A stretch of 64,000 bases of DNA from Ferruginibacter sp. (GCA_025963635.1 JAOQAK010000052.1:248001-312000), one strand, 5' to 3'. Positions 10,327-19,003 are shown, counted from the first letter of the stretch. Numbers and translations are program-made. The notes: generated by a model not told the origin, from the letters alone.

Positions 10327-10767
10327 TTACTGGATAGTGATATCCCTTGTTGTAACCTTGGCCACTTCTTTCTTGGGCAAGTTTAGCTTTAAAATGCCGT
10401 TTTCATATTGAGCATCTATTGCTGAAGCTTCGATTTTCTCATCCAATGTAAAGCTGCGCTTGAAAGCCTTGTTGCCAAATTCTTTCCGAATCACTTTCTC
10501 ATTTTCTTTTTTTACAGTTTCCTTTTTGTCTGCACTGATGGTTAACAAATTACCATCGAGCTTGATATTGAAATCCGCCTTTTCCAATCCCGGTACGGAT
10601 ACTTCTAATTGGTAAGCATTGGCATTTTCCAAAATATTCACAGGGGGAAAACCTAAAACATCTTCCCTGAAAGTTTTACCAAAACTTACTGGTAAATCGT
10701 TAAAGAGGTCGTTCATTAATCCGTCAATGGATTTTGCGAGCGGGTTGTTTACTTTTACAAGTGTCAT
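10327..10767 (-). CDS. Hsp20/alpha-crystallin family small heat shock protein
   Basis: A cytosolic ATP-independent holdase that binds unfolding proteins. I place the start at the ATG at 10767 (MTLVKVNN), giving 146 residues, because the longer frame adds an unconserved Lys/Ile-rich stretch. The alpha-crystallin domain spans about residues 35-140, with the typical NILENANAYQLEVSVPG opening, the GNLLTISADKK strand, the RKEFGNKAFKRSFTLDE segment and the ENGILKLNLPKKE ending that includes the G-x-L signature. It is transcribed alone, ending at the terminator at 10236-10270. No sigma-32-like element is obvious upstream. Confidence 0.95.
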   Translation of the reverse strand: MTLVKVNNPLAKSIDGLMNDLFNDLPVSFGKTFREDVLGFPPVNILENANAYQLEVSVPGLEKADFNIKLDGNLLTISADKKETVKKENEKVIRKEFGNKAFKRSFTLDEKIEASAIDAQYENGILKLNLPKKEVAKVTTRDITIQ

Positions 10768-10984
10768 AATATTAGTTTTTAAGTTTTTTATTTTGATGAT
10801 AAATTTCAAATACCATTCCAATGGAAAATTACAAGTAAAATCGTCAAGGTGAAAGATTTTTTTATGACAGGTTGTCTTCTTATGGAGATAAAACTATCTA
10901 TTAATAGCCATTATGTCAGAATGATTCATTCCTGTTGGGTAAAAAACATTGACCTTCTTCGATGAATAATTCAATGCAAGTATG

Positions 10985-10992
10985 TAAATTTG
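10985..10992 (+). promoter_or_regulatory. Candidate -7 box for the bacilliredoxin gene
   Basis: TAAATTTG matches the Bacteroidota -7 consensus TAnnTTTG, 20 bp before the start codon at 11013. I find no good TTTG box at the expected -33 distance, so this is a half-promoter match only. Confidence 0.35.
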
Positions 10993-11012
10993 TATTTCAA
11001 AAAAGATAACAT

Positions 11013-11429
11013 ATGTATCCAGCAGAAATTGTAATACCAATGAAAGAAGAGTTAACGGAGAACGGTTTTGCCGAAATGTTAACTGCAACAGAAGTAGAAG
11101 AAAAAATAACAGATGAGGGAACTACACTGGTGGTGATTAATTCGGTTTGCGGCTGTAGCGCCGGTACTGCGAGGCCTGGTGTTTTGTTGGCTGTGCACAA
11201 TAGCACCAAAAAGCCAGATAATTTAACAACCAGTTTTGCAGGTTTTGATGTAGATGCGGTAAAAAAGATAAGAGAACATCTTTTACCTTATCCCCCTTCT
11301 TCACCATCCATTGCCTTGTTTAAGAATGGCCAGTTAGTTCACTTTATCGAACGCCATAATATAGAAGGCAGAAGCGCTCAAATGATCGCAGAAAACCTCA
11401 TCGGTGCATTTGAACAATATTGCAACTGA
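11013..11429 (+). CDS. BrxA/BrxB family bacilliredoxin
   Basis: A 138-residue thioredoxin-fold protein of the YphP/DUF1094 family. The signature CGC motif is present (Cys46 and Cys48, in NSVCGCSAGTARPG) and the N-terminus MYPAEIVIPMKEEL is typical. Bacilliredoxins remove bacillithiol from S-bacillithiolated proteins. In Bacteroidota the homologue is widespread, and its thiol partner may be bacillithiol or another low-molecular-weight thiol. The length equals that of the family. It is a single gene followed by a strong terminator. Confidence 0.93.
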   Translation: MYPAEIVIPMKEELTENGFAEMLTATEVEEKITDEGTTLVVINSVCGCSAGTARPGVLLAVHNSTKKPDNLTTSFAGFDVDAVKKIREHLLPYPPSSPSIALFKNGQLVHFIERHNIEGRSAQMIAENLIGAFEQYCN

Positions 11430-11461
11430 GCGAATAAATTTTTCGATGGGTTAGTAATTGA

Positions 11462-11492
11462 TCCTGTAGTGAATAACTGCAGGATTTTTTTG
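11462..11492 (+). terminator. Intrinsic terminator after the bacilliredoxin gene
   Basis: A 10-bp stem (ATCCTGTAGT with ACTGCAGGAT, one G-U pair) closes a GAATA loop and is followed by a run of T. Confidence 0.85.
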
Positions 11493-11637
11493 TTGTTTAA
11501 TAATACCAGCATGTTTTTTAAGAGGTTAGATTCAACACCTTCTTGTCACACTTGGCGGTTCCTGCCACTGAGTTAATCTAAAATTTTGAATCATGATAAT
11601 TGAATATCTTGCAGCACAATAATTTTAATTTCATATA

Positions 11638-12981
11638 ATGTATCCTAATTTATATTACGTTGTTAAAGACTGGTTTGGTGTTGAGTGGGAAGCGCTTAAA
11701 ATTTTAAACACATTTGGTTTGATGGTTGCTACGGGGTTTATCGTAGCAGCCATCGTTATTGCGAGTGAATTAAAAAGAAAGGAAAAACAAGGTCTCCTTT
11801 TTCCCAGGGAAGAATTTATCACCGTTGGCAAACCGGCTACAATGGCAGATTTGCTGATTAACCTCGTAGTCGGGTTTATTTTTGGGTTCAAATTATTGGG
11901 GCTAATTTTCAGTAAGCCGGACGACATGAGCCCTCAGTCGTATATTTTTTCTGGTGAAGGTAGTATCGCTGGCGGTTTGCTGTTGGGTATTGTTTTAACA
12001 GCATTGAAATGGTGGGAGAAGAATAAGCAAAAACTTAAGGAACCTGAGCAGCGGAGCATTCGCATCTGGCCGCACGATAGGGTGGGAGATATTGTTATTA
12101 TCTCCCTGATCTTTGGGATTCTGGGTGCGAAGCTTTTTGATAACCTGGAAAATTGGGATGATTTTATACAACATCCGATCGAAAGAATCTTTTCTGCCGG
12201 CGGACTAACATTTTATGGAGGATTGATTGCAGCCGGAATTGCTCTTTGTGTATACGCTGCCAAGAAAGGAATTAAATTAATTCACCTGATCGATTCCATT
12301 ACTGTTGCCATGTTGCTTGCTTATGCAGTTGGACGCATAGGATGCCAGGTTTCAGGTGATGGGGACTGGGGGATTTATAACAGTGCGTATGTTACCGATG
12401 CAAGCGGAAAAGTAGTTGAAGCCAAGCCGGGCGAATTTGAAGAAAAGCTTGCCCAACACAAAACCTACTTCCTTGAAGGAACGGTGCTGGATTCAGGTAA
12501 AATTACCCCCACATTCGTAACAGATAGAAAGAGCGCTTCCTTAGCAACAGTGCCGCACAGATATTTAAAAGCACCTTCTTTTGTTCCCACCTGGATGGTA
12601 GCCTACAACTATCCACAGAATGTGAACAATGATGGAATACTTATACCGGGTAATTACCAGGACCATAACAGGGTACTGCCGCTGCCGGTTTTTCCAACAC
12701 CCTTTTACGAAACAGTTGTTTGTACATTACTTTTCTTACTGGTATGGGCCGTTAGAAAACGAATTAAAGTTGCCGGAACGATTTCTGGTATCTACTTCAT
12801 TTTGAATGGTTTAGAGCGTTTTATGATAGAAAAAATACGGGTAAACAACCAGTATCATTTTTTTGGCATACATCCAACGCAGGCTGAGATCATCTCTTTC
12901 TTTTTAATCTTAACTGGTATCATTATAATAGCCCTTGTTCAACTCAGAGCGGCGGGTAAGGGTAGCAAACAAATTCTTTAA
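11638..12981 (+). CDS. lgt: Prolipoprotein diacylglyceryl transferase
   Basis: Lgt moves diacylglycerol from phosphatidylglycerol to the lipobox cysteine of prolipoproteins at the inner membrane. The 447-residue protein has several membrane helices, the signature region AYAVGRIGCQVSGDGDWG and the C-terminal FYETVVCTLLF and LERFMIEKIRVN segments of the family. It is much longer than the ~270-300 residues of proteobacterial Lgt. Most of the excess is a hydrophilic insert of about 90 residues right after the signature (about 245-340, ending near MVAYNYPQNVNNDG) plus a cytoplasmic segment near residues 125-145. The window encodes likely lipoprotein clients (M13 peptidase, MsrBA). The gene stands alone. 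Confidence 0.93.
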   Translation: MYPNLYYVVKDWFGVEWEALKILNTFGLMVATGFIVAAIVIASELKRKEKQGLLFPREEFITVGKPATMADLLINLVVGFIFGFKLLGLIFSKPDDMSPQSYIFSGEGSIAGGLLLGIVLTALKWWEKNKQKLKEPEQRSIRIWPHDRVGDIVIISLIFGILGAKLFDNLENWDDFIQHPIERIFSAGGLTFYGGLIAAGIALCVYAAKKGIKLIHLIDSITVAMLLAYAVGRIGCQVSGDGDWGIYNSAYVTDASGKVVEAKPGEFEEKLAQHKTYFLEGTVLDSGKITPTFVTDRKSASLATVPHRYLKAPSFVPTWMVAYNYPQNVNNDGILIPGNYQDHNRVLPLPVFPTPFYETVVCTLLFLLVWAVRKRIKVAGTISGIYFILNGLERFMIEKIRVNNQYHFFGIHPTQAEIISFFLILTGIIIIALVQLRAAGKGSKQIL

Positions 12982-13326
12982 AGTTTATATGATAAACATC
13001 TGTTTTAGAACTAGTTATAGTATATTATTGGAAAAAAAAGATTAAACTAAAGCTATTTACTCCCAAGAATACAATACTTAATTTGGCCGGGCAAACTGCA
13101 GCCTGCCGCCACCACATCTTCATATTACACTTTACACTGCTTATTTTAGGTATCTATTTGTGCGCCGTAATGTAGTAGAGCTATCTCCCATAATCCTTAT
13201 CGCAGGTAAATACCGGTAATTACCGGTTATCGTTTTCTACTACCGTTTATGTAAACTACTGTTCCTTGTATTGCAAAGTACCTAATTTTGTTATGTACAT
13301 TTCAAAACAAAGTATAAAGTATAACC
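12982..13326. other. 345-bp intergenic region with a 16-bp palindrome
   Basis: No gene is visible. The region holds a perfect palindrome, ACCGGTAATTACCGGT at 13212-13227, and a TAATTTTG -7-like box at 13283-13290, 36 bp before the outer-membrane protein gene. It is probably the control region of that gene. Confidence 0.5.
13212..13227. promoter_or_regulatory. Candidate operator palindrome upstream of the outer-membrane barrel gene
   Basis: ACCGGTAATTACCGGT is a perfect 16-bp inverted repeat, built from two ACCGGT hexamers, 99 bp before the start codon at 13327. Its size and position suit a dimeric regulator, but which one is unknown. Confidence 0.35.
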
Positions 13327-15771
13327 ATGAAACATTTATTTTACCTGCTAACGTTTATAGCTATCACATTTACGAGCTTTGGTCAAAATGTAGGAAAAAT
13401 TTCCGGAACGATTAAAGATGGAGGCAATCAAAAAATTATTGATGCAGCTACAATCTCTTTATTAAGAAGCAATGACAGCGGCCTCGCAAAAGTCGGCATC
13501 ACTGACAAAGAAGGAAATTTTATCTTCGAAAATGTAAAGCCGGGTAATTACATGGTACAGGCATCTTCCCTGGGCCATAGTATTGTGTATAGTAAAACAG
13601 TCTCAGTTTCAGCTGCTCAAAATTCAGCAGAAGTAGGAGTGCTGCAGTTGATCGCACTGGATAAAAGCCTAAAAGAAGTAACCGTCACCTCAAAAAAAAT
13701 GCTGATTGAGCGCAAAATTGATAGGACTGTTATCAATGTAGAAGCTGCCATCAGCAATGAAGGCTCTACCGCTTTGGAAGTACTTGAAAAAAGTCCGGGC
13801 GTTACGGTTGATAAAGATGGAAATATTAGTTTGAAGGGCAAAGCAGGCGTTATGATCATGCTGGATGGTAAGCCATCTTACCTTAATGGCCAGGAATTGG
13901 CAAATCTTTTGAGATCCATGCCTTCCAATAACCTCGACCAGATCGAAATTATGACTAACCCGTCTGCCAAATATGACGCCGCGGGCAATTCGGGAATCAT
14001 CAACATTAAAACTAAAAAGAATAAGCAGAAAGGATTTAACGGAAGTGTAAACCTCGCTTACGGCCAGGGAGTATATGAAAAAACAAATAATAGTCTGAAC
14101 CTCAATTACCGCAATGGAAAATTCAACGTTTTCGGTAATATCGGAGCCAATTACAGAGAGACTTTCAACATCCTGACCATCAGGCGCAGGTATAAAAACG
14201 AAGACAAATCGCTCAATGCCATTTTTGAACAAACTTCCAACGAAATGCGTTTTAATAATAATTACAATGCAAAAGTGGGAGCTGATTTTTATGCTACTAA
14301 GAAGACGACCTTTGGCATTGTACTAACCGGCTTCACTACGCCCTCCAACCAGGTTGCTAAGAATATAAGTTATCTTAAAAGCAATACAGGCACAGTTGAT
14401 TCCATTGTGACCGCCGCCAGCGCTGAAAAATCTTCATGGAAGAACGGTGCTGTCAATCTTAATTTCCGTCACCAGTTCGACAGTACCGGCAGGGAAATTA
14501 CCGCCGATATTGATTACCTGACCTATGACGCTCATAAGGATCAAAATTTCACCAACACATCCTATACACCCGACTGGATCATTAAAAATAGTGATAAACT
14601 CATGGGTGAATTACCCTCGTTGATCAATATCTATTCTGGTAAAATTGATTATACACATCCGTTAAAAAGCGGTTTGAAGATAGAAACAGGTTTAAAGACC
14701 AGCTTTGTGGAAACAGATAACACAGCCGGTTACTATAATATTATCGGTAATGCTAAGGTGGTGGATTACGATAAAACAAACCAATTTGTCTACAAAGAAA
14801 ATATCAATGCGGCTTACCTGAATATGAACAAACAAATTAAAAAATGGGGTTTACAGGCGGGTTTGCGGGTGGAGAATACTAATTACAACGGTCGCCAGTT
14901 TGGTAATCCACAGCGGCAGGACAGTGCTTTTAAGAAAAGTTATACAGGAGTATTTCCAACCATGTTCGTAAGTTACAATGCAAACGAGAAAAATCAATTC
15001 GGAGTTTCGTATGGTCGCCGTATTAACAGGCCCGACTATGAAGATCTGAACCCCTTTCTCTTTTTCATTGACAAGTACACTTATGGATCTGGTAATCCTT
15101 TCCTGAAGCCATCCTACGCACATGCATTTGAATTGTCGCACACCTACAACCAGTTTTTGACAACAACTATCAATTATTCCAATACAAAGGATTTGTTTAA
15201 TGAAACCTTCGAGCAAAAGGGTTATGCTACGATTGTTAAACAAGGCAATTTTGGTTCTGCAAACAATGCGAGTATTTCAGTGAGTGCGCAAATACCCGTG
15301 GAAAAATGGTGGACTTCGATCATTTACTCAGAATACAATTACAGGAATTACAAGGGATTACTGAACGGTGATAATATAAATGTGAAAGCAGGTAATTTTT
15401 TAGTGAATATCAACAACCAGTTTAAGTTCAAAAAAGGATGGAGTGCTGAGTTGTCTGGTTTTTACCGCACAAGTGGCATCGAAGGTCAGATAATCATCAG
15501 GCCAATGGGACAGTTAAATGCGGGAGTGCAAAAACAGGTATTAAAGAATAAGGGAACATTGAAATTGAATGTCCGGGATATGTTGTACACAATGACTGCT
15601 ACTGGCGACATCAATTTTCAACGGACAGAAGCTTACTTCCACAATGAGAGAGATTCAAGAGTGGTTACACTTAGTTTTGGATATCGGTTTGGAAAACCTA
15701 TCAAGGGTACCGAAAAAAGGAAAACAGGCGGAGCCGACACCGAGCAAAACAGGGTGAAAGGAGGAAATTAG
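13327..15771 (+). CDS. TonB-dependent receptor-like outer-membrane beta-barrel protein
   Basis: An 814-residue protein with signal peptide MKHLFYLLTFIAITFTSFGQ. Residues about 22-110 form a carboxypeptidase-regulatory-like (CarboxypepD_reg) domain (GKISGTIKDGGNQKIIDAATI, DKEGNFIFENVKPGNY). A plug-like domain at about 120-230 contains LEVLEKSPGVTVDKDGNISL and DAAGNSGIINIKTKK. The rest is a beta-barrel of the outer-membrane-beta-barrel family 3 type (OMP_b-brl_3), with the IRRPDYEDLNPF-like motif seen as INRPDYEDLNPFLFF. Such proteins sit in the outer membrane. The substrate is unknown, and no SusD-like partner lies beside it, which argues against a classical polysaccharide utilisation locus. 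Confidence 0.88.
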   Translation: MKHLFYLLTFIAITFTSFGQNVGKISGTIKDGGNQKIIDAATISLLRSNDSGLAKVGITDKEGNFIFENVKPGNYMVQASSLGHSIVYSKTVSVSAAQNSAEVGVLQLIALDKSLKEVTVTSKKMLIERKIDRTVINVEAAISNEGSTALEVLEKSPGVTVDKDGNISLKGKAGVMIMLDGKPSYLNGQELANLLRSMPSNNLDQIEIMTNPSAKYDAAGNSGIINIKTKKNKQKGFNGSVNLAYGQGVYEKTNNSLNLNYRNGKFNVFGNIGANYRETFNILTIRRRYKNEDKSLNAIFEQTSNEMRFNNNYNAKVGADFYATKKTTFGIVLTGFTTPSNQVAKNISYLKSNTGTVDSIVTAASAEKSSWKNGAVNLNFRHQFDSTGREITADIDYLTYDAHKDQNFTNTSYTPDWIIKNSDKLMGELPSLINIYSGKIDYTHPLKSGLKIETGLKTSFVETDNTAGYYNIIGNAKVVDYDKTNQFVYKENINAAYLNMNKQIKKWGLQAGLRVENTNYNGRQFGNPQRQDSAFKKSYTGVFPTMFVSYNANEKNQFGVSYGRRINRPDYEDLNPFLFFIDKYTYGSGNPFLKPSYAHAFELSHTYNQFLTTTINYSNTKDLFNETFEQKGYATIVKQGNFGSANNASISVSAQIPVEKWWTSIIYSEYNYRNYKGLLNGDNINVKAGNFLVNINNQFKFKKGWSAELSGFYRTSGIEGQIIIRPMGQLNAGVQKQVLKNKGTLKLNVRDMLYTMTATGDINFQRTEAYFHNERDSRVVTLSFGYRFGKPIKGTEKRKTGGADTEQNRVKGGN

Positions 15772-15925
15772 CAAAGAGTACTAAAATAAATCTGACGTGA
15801 AGAAGATGGAAGAGCAACGGATGCAATGAAAATGCGAATGATGAATTCAGTCAGTTTCCTTGAAATGAAAAAACAGGCAGTCGATGTCCTTCACCACTTA
15901 AATTGATTACGCTGCGAAAAAAAAT

Positions 15926-15955
15926 AAACACAGTCCATTTTGGGCTGTGTTTTTT
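15926..15955 (+). terminator. Intrinsic terminator after the outer-membrane barrel gene
   Basis: An 11-bp stem forms between 15926-15936 and 15942-15952 (AAACACAG with CTGTGTTT, then a T-G pair and CC/GG) with loop ATTTT and a T-rich tail. Its tail overlaps the candidate yajQ -7 box. Confidence 0.8.
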
Positions 15956-15962
15956 ATATTTG
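15955..15962 (+). promoter_or_regulatory. Candidate -7 box for yajQ
   Basis: TATATTTG fits TAnnTTTG exactly and lies 23 bp before the ATG at 15986. No clear -33 box is visible, because the expected position lies in the preceding terminator. Confidence 0.35.
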
Positions 15963-15985
15963 CTTAATCTTAACATAAAATTTGT

Positions 15986-16477
15986 ATGCCATCATTCGAT
16001 TTTGCCAGTAAGGTTGATCTGCAAACACTTGACAATGCAATCAATACCGTAAGTAAGGAAATAACTAACCGGTTCGATTTCAAGGGGTCACACGTTGTAA
16101 TTGAATTAAATAAAAAGGAGTTCAAGTTAAACTTGGAGGCGGATAGTGAAATGAAGTTGAACCAGATTATTGATGTTTTGATTAGCCGTAGTATGAAGCA
16201 GGGCTTGGCAGCAGAAATTTATGATCTCAGTAAGGAGCCTCATCAAAGCGGCAAAGTGGTAAAAAAAGAGGTTCCGGTTAGAAATGGTATAAAGCAGGAA
16301 GATGCCAAGAAGATCGTTAAACTGATAAAAGATAGCGGCTTAAAAGTTCAGGTTGCTATTATGGATGATATTATAAGAGTAACCGGAAAAAAGATCGATG
16401 ATCTGCAGGATGTGATCCAGGCTTCGAAAGGCTGGAATTTGGGAATAGCGCTGCAGCAAACAAATATGAAGAGTTAA
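15986..16477 (+). CDS. yajQ: YajQ family cyclic-di-GMP/nucleotide-binding protein
   Basis: A 163-residue cytosolic protein with the typical start MPSFDFASKVDLQTLDNAIN and the NRFDFKGSHVVIELNKKE, MKQGLAAEIYDLS and GKKIDDLQDVI segments of the YajQ family. It folds as two ferredoxin-like domains. Some family members bind cyclic di-GMP and assist transcription regulators (Xanthomonas) or bind RNA and nucleotides. The role in Bacteroidota is unproven. Length and sequence are ordinary. Confidence 0.93.
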   Translation: MPSFDFASKVDLQTLDNAINTVSKEITNRFDFKGSHVVIELNKKEFKLNLEADSEMKLNQIIDVLISRSMKQGLAAEIYDLSKEPHQSGKVVKKEVPVRNGIKQEDAKKIVKLIKDSGLKVQVAIMDDIIRVTGKKIDDLQDVIQASKGWNLGIALQQTNMKS

Positions 16478-16502
16478 AGGATAGCTCAATAGCATAAAGA
16501 GA

Positions 16503-16537
16503 GATACTGGATACTAGATGCTGGATGCTGGATACTT
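16503..16537. repeat. Heptameric tandem array (GATACTG-like, 5 units)
   Basis: Five consecutive 7-bp units: GATACTG, GATACTA, GATGCTG, GATGCTG, GATACTT. The unit is the reverse complement of the CAGTATC unit in the array at 57338-57414. It lies 26 bp after the yajQ stop. Confidence 0.8.
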
Positions 16538-16632
16538 TCGATTCACCTTTTAATTTACTGTTGCGTGCTTTCAAAAAACATATAATTCCCATGTGCCGTT
16601 GGGAGATATTCATGAATTTGGGTGCATCTTCG

Positions 16633-16663
16633 TTTGTTTTTTATCCAAATAACCTTACATTTG
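16633..16663 (+). promoter_or_regulatory. Bacteroidota-type promoter for the L31 gene
   Basis: TTTG at 16633-16636 is followed by 19 bp and TACATTTG at 16656-16663, a full match to the Bacteroidota TTTG-N19-TAnnTTTG promoter. The L31 start codon lies 50 bp downstream. Confidence 0.65.
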
Positions 16664-16713
16664 CACTCACAAAAAATCGCATGGCAAAATCCATGCACAA
16701 ACTTTTAATTATT

Positions 16714-16968
16714 ATGAAAAAAGATTTGCATCCAAAAAATTACCGCTTTGTAGTTTTTAAAGATATGAGTAATGGTACTACTTTCTTAAGTCGTTCTACT
16801 GCACATTCCAATGAAACCATCAAACATGAAGATGGTAAAGATTACCCTGTAATTAAATTAGAAATTTCTAATACATCTCACCCGTTTTACACTGGTAAAA
16901 ATGTATTGGTTGATACTGCGGGGCGTATTGACAAGTTTAAGAAACGTTACGAAAAGAAAGCGAATTAG
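16714..16968 (+). CDS. rpmE2: 50S ribosomal protein L31 type B (zinc-free form)
   Basis: An 84-residue ribosomal protein of the large subunit. I chose the ATG at 16714 ([19 protein letters not shown]), which matches the conserved L31 start. An upstream in-frame extension to 16525 runs through the promoter and a repeat array and is spurious. The protein contains no cysteine, so it is the C-minus (YkgM-like) form that does not bind zinc, which in other bacteria can replace zinc-binding L31. The segments [22 protein letters not shown] are typical. It is transcribed alone from a canonical promoter and ends at a GC-rich terminator. Confidence 0.95.
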   Translation: MKKDLHPKNYRFVVFKDMSNGTTFLSRSTAHSNETIKHEDGKDYPVIKLEISNTSHPFYTGKNVLVDTAGRIDKFKKRYEKKAN

Positions 16969-17009
16969 TACATTTACTAAAGTTTGTTTTTCATGGCTAT
17001 ACTTTAAAG

Positions 17010-17041
17010 TCCCTTCGGTTTACCCCGGGGGGATTTTTTTT
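17010..17041 (+). terminator. Intrinsic terminator after rpmE2
   Basis: TCCCTTCGG (17010-17018) pairs with CCGGGGGGA (17025-17033), nine pairs including two G-U, around a six-base loop and followed by eight T. Confidence 0.8.
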
Positions 17042-17125
17042 GGATAGCAATGCATCCCGATCCGGAACCCTATACTTACACATTAACTATCTTTTCAACT
17101 CTGATCAATTTGTGAAAATTCGCCA

Positions 17126-18232
17126 GTGAATATAATTCTTGATGATAGCAAAGCAAAACTGGCCTTGTATCCTTTTACGGCTACGAGGCATGTTGCTGAT
17201 ATACGGATCGGTATACTAACGCTCCGCGAAAAATGGGCCCGTTTTCCTGGTTTTAATCTTCATGCTAACGAAATAGCCCTTCCTAATAAAAATACAGGTG
17301 AGGGGGCCGCTTCATACGTTACCATTGACGCTGGTTTTATTCCACACAAAGAGGGGCTCGAAGGGCTTACGATCAGCCGGGAAAGGCTATTTTCTGCTAT
17401 TGATAATGACCAACCACCAACCACCAACCTTCAACCTTCAATCATCAACCATCAACCTAAGCTGGAGTATCCGTGGCAAATTTTCCAATACAATGACTGG
17501 GCACTGCGGAAAGATTTTGAAATGATCACGCTGGGGAGACTTTCACAGCCAATTTCATCCTCTAACAAAATAATTTGCCCCGAAAATATTTTTTTGGAAG
17601 ACGGCGCGGTAGTTGAACATAGCATTCTAAATGCATCCTTCGGTCCGATCTATATTGGTAAAAATGCGCAAGTGATGGAAGGGTGCATGATCCGTGGCGC
17701 ATTTGCATTGTGTGAAGGGGCTGTTTTGAAATTGGGTACCAGGATATACGGCGCTACCACAATTGGTCCATATTGTACTGTTGGGGGCGAGATAAAAAAT
17801 TCAGTGATGTTCGGCTACAGCAATAAAGCACATGATGGCTACCTGGGTGATAGCGTTATAGGTGAATGGTGTAACCTTGGAGCAGGTACTACCAATTCAA
17901 ATGTAAAAAATACAGCAGGGGAGGTGAAGGTATGGAGCAGGGTCGCCAACGATTATTTGCCGGCCGGACTAAAATGCGGTTTGTTAATGGGCGATTATAC
18001 CAGGTCCGCAATCAATACCAGTTTTAATACAGGTACCGTAGCCGGGGTGGGCTGTAATATCTTTGGAGCCGGCTTTCCTCCAAAATTGATTGCTGATTTT
18101 ACATGGGGAAAAGAAAGGTATATCTTTGAAAAAGTATTGCAGGATATCAGTAATTGGAAAAAACTCAAAGGAAAGAGCATCACGGAAGAAGAAAAAAATA
18201 CATTGCATCAACTTTATTTTCAATCACAATAA
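17126..18232 (+). CDS. GlmU-like putative sugar nucleotidyltransferase/acyltransferase
   Basis: A 368-residue protein starting at GTG. It belongs to the Bacteroidota GlmU-like family: a degenerate nucleotidyltransferase-like N-terminus (MNIILDDSKAKLALYPFT, VADIRIGILTLREKW) and a C-terminal left-handed beta-helix with hexapeptide repeats (about residues 150-310: ICPENIFLEDGAVVEH, IGKNAQVMEGCMI, GTRIYGATTIGPYCTVGG). The family is often annotated as UDP-GlcNAc diphosphorylase/glucosamine-1-P acetyltransferase, but the substrate here is uncertain. Residues about 95-112 are encoded by a seven-unit heptameric DNA repeat (17411-17459) and read NDQPPTTNLQPSIINHQPK, an unconserved loop before the PWQIFQYND segment. 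It is followed 9 bp later by tpiA and likely co-transcribed. Confidence 0.8.
   Translation: MNIILDDSKAKLALYPFTATRHVADIRIGILTLREKWARFPGFNLHANEIALPNKNTGEGAASYVTIDAGFIPHKEGLEGLTISRERLFSAIDNDQPPTTNLQPSIINHQPKLEYPWQIFQYNDWALRKDFEMITLGRLSQPISSSNKIICPENIFLEDGAVVEHSILNASFGPIYIGKNAQVMEGCMIRGAFALCEGAVLKLGTRIYGATTIGPYCTVGGEIKNSVMFGYSNKAHDGYLGDSVIGEWCNLGAGTTNSNVKNTAGEVKVWSRVANDYLPAGLKCGLLMGDYTRSAINTSFNTGTVAGVGCNIFGAGFPPKLIADFTWGKERYIFEKVLQDISNWKKLKGKSITEEEKNTLHQLYFQSQ
17411..17459. repeat. Heptameric tandem array inside a coding sequence (CAACCTT-like, 7 units)
   Basis: Seven consecutive 7-bp units: CAACCAC, CAACCAC, CAACCTT, CAACCTT, CAATCAT, CAACCAT, CAACCTA. The reverse complement of CAACCTT is AAGGTTG, the unit of the array after hisB (29141). 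The array keeps the reading frame of the GlmU-like gene open. Confidence 0.85.
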
Positions 18233-18241
18233 ATACACAAC

Positions 18242-19003
18242 ATGAGAAAACAAATAGCTGCGGCTAATTGGAAAATGAATCTTACGATTCAGCAGGCAGA
18301 AACCTTAGTCAGTGATTTGCTATCAGCTTCGTTCGATCTAAACCAGGAAAGAGAAGTGGTCTTTGCAGTACCCTTTCCTTACCTGGTTAGTATCCAAAAT
18401 ATCATCGCTGGCAAAGAGCATGTATCTGTTGCAGCTCAAAATTGTTATAATAAATTGTCTGGTGCATATACAGGCGAGGTAAGCGCTGAAATGCTAAAAA
18501 GTATCGGTGTGCCTTATGTGATTATCGGCCACAGCGAGCGCCGGGAATATTTTAATGAAACAAATGCAGTGCTTGCGGAGAAAGTAAGTATTTGCTTTGA
18601 ATATGGATTAAAACCTATCTTCTGTTGCGGCGAAGCATTGTCAATAAGAGAAGCCGGAACGCAAAATAGCCATGTTGAGAATCAATTAAAGGAAAGTTTA
18701 TTTCATTTAACCGAAGAACATTTGACAGGCTTTGTCATTGCTTACGAACCCATCTGGGCAATCGGCACGGGTAAAACTGCCACCAGCGAACAGGCACAGG
18801 AAATGCATGCGCATATAAGAAAGGTGTTGGCCACTCAATACAGTGAAGCCCTTGCAAACAGTATTTCCATATTATATGGAGGAAGCGTTAAAGCTGCAAA
18901 TGCAAAGGAAATATTCGGTCAGCCAGATGTAGACGGAGGATTGGTAGGCGGATCTTCATTGATCGCTACAGAATTCTCCGTTATCATTAATAGTCTTAAG
19001 TAA
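18242..19003 (+). CDS. tpiA: Triosephosphate isomerase
   Basis: Interconverts dihydroxyacetone phosphate and glyceraldehyde 3-phosphate in glycolysis and gluconeogenesis. The 253-residue protein has all catalytic motifs: NWKMN with the active-site Lys near the N-terminus, the electrophilic His in IIGHSERR, the general-base Glu in AYEPIWAIGTGKTA followed by the mobile loop, and the phosphate-binding LYGGSVKAANA and GLVGGSSL segments. It starts 9 bp after the GlmU-like gene, so the two probably share a transcript. Confidence 0.98.
   Translation: MRKQIAAANWKMNLTIQQAETLVSDLLSASFDLNQEREVVFAVPFPYLVSIQNIIAGKEHVSVAAQNCYNKLSGAYTGEVSAEMLKSIGVPYVIIGHSERREYFNETNAVLAEKVSICFEYGLKPIFCCGEALSIREAGTQNSHVENQLKESLFHLTEEHLTGFVIAYEPIWAIGTGKTATSEQAQEMHAHIRKVLATQYSEALANSISILYGGSVKAANAKEIFGQPDVDGGLVGGSSLIATEFSVIINSLK

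Noticed and set aside
16525-16713. N-terminal extension of the L31 frame
   Set aside because: It covers a heptameric array and the full TTTG-N19-TAnnTTTG promoter. L31 homologues start at MKKDLHP.
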